Shown here one piece after another: positions 6,237-6,378 of a stretch of 6,378 nucleotides of DNA. The DNA comes from Spirochaetaceae bacterium (GTDB lineage: Bacteria > Spirochaetota > Spirochaetia > DSM-2461). Location of the stretch: assembly GCA_016342385.1 (NCBI GenBank), contig JAEINM010000248.1, forward strand, positions 1 to 6,378, written 5' to 3'. Numbering within the stretch: the stretch's first letter is position 1; each line of letters begins with the position of its first letter. The position numbers and the translations under genes were made by a program. The notes below the pieces were generated by a model that saw only the letters and a list, made by a program, of their open reading frames with translations, was not told the origin of the DNA and searched no databases.

Positions 6237-6363
6237 ATATTCTCTATTGGTATAGTTTAGACTTCTCTCTACTAGCTACGGTGGAGGAGAGCCTTTATCT
6301 CCGCCCGGACACTCAAAAAACAGAAAACAACAATTGCAAACGGTTTTTTGACCAATAGAATAT
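6237..6363. repeat. Nested inverted repeats in the region upstream of tetR
   Basis: Outer arms: ATATTCT-CT-ATTGGT (6237-6251) and ACCAATAGAATAT (6351-6363), a 13-bp inverted repeat with a 2-base insertion on the left. Inside it lie a perfect 9-bp inverted repeat, TCAAAAAAC (6313-6321) with GTTTTTTGA (6343-6351), and a hairpin around 6286-6302 (GGAGA/TCTCC). There is no supported gene here: short open frames on either strand lack a start with a ribosome binding site. It could be a small MITE-like element, a terminator region or a regulatory site of a neighbour beyond the window. Confidence 0.4.
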
Positions 6364-6378
6364 CGGTCTCCTCTCTTA

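Noticed and set aside
6255..6363. Short open frames on both strands at the right end (for example one encoding LYLRPDTQKTENNN rightward, and one with KKPFAIVVFCFL leftward)
   Set aside because: About 25-40 codons, no ribosome binding site at a usable start, no recognisable domain, and they lie within inverted repeats. The leftward frames could be the end of a gene entering from the right edge, but nothing supports that.
6237..6363. Integron attC site or CRISPR repeat at the right end
   Set aside because: No attC core triplet pair (GTTRRRY/RYYYAAC) in the right places, and no regularly spaced direct repeats.

Overview
This window most likely comes from a free-living or anaerobic spirochaete (Spirochaetales), or a similar diderm bacterium of moderate G+C. 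The basis is protein style: a secreted beta-barrel-like protein with an aromatic C-terminus, a LolA-like periplasmic protein, an MMPL/RND permease, and strong AGGAGG-type ribosome binding sites. The phylum is an inference; no rRNA or other marker gene is present.

Left edge (1-559, + strand): the 3' part of a membrane-anchored AraC-family regulator whose start lies outside the window. Two transmembrane segments are followed by a linker and a complete AraC-type DNA-binding domain. It converges on the main operon. The 118-bp gap between them (560-677) holds three hairpins and no gene.

Centre and right (678-6131, all - strand): a compact four-gene unit, read right to left. It comprises a TetR-family regulator, a 912-residue MMPL/RND permease, a LolA-like (outer-membrane lipoprotein-sorting type) periplasmic protein and a predicted outer-membrane beta-barrel related to the DUF1302 type. 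The last three genes are translationally packed: an 11-bp overlap, then an 11-bp gap in which the ribosome binding site overlaps the preceding stop codon. Together they have one component for each envelope compartment: a proton-driven inner-membrane permease, a soluble periplasmic carrier fold and an outer-membrane protein. The likely job is moving a lipid, lipoprotein or other hydrophobic molecule between the inner and outer membranes. The substrate cannot be read from the sequence.

Regulation is unusually legible. The tetR gene has a near-consensus promoter (TTGACA, 17 bp, TATATT) with a 16-bp palindrome directly over the expected transcription start. Two further copies of the same 14-bp element (TAACTAA-NNN-GTTA type), exactly 21 bp apart, lie between tetR and the permease gene, downstream of a small terminator-like hairpin. 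This predicts that the TetR protein represses both its own gene and the transport genes. The last 247 bp (6132-6378) hold this promoter and then nested inverted repeats, with no convincing gene.
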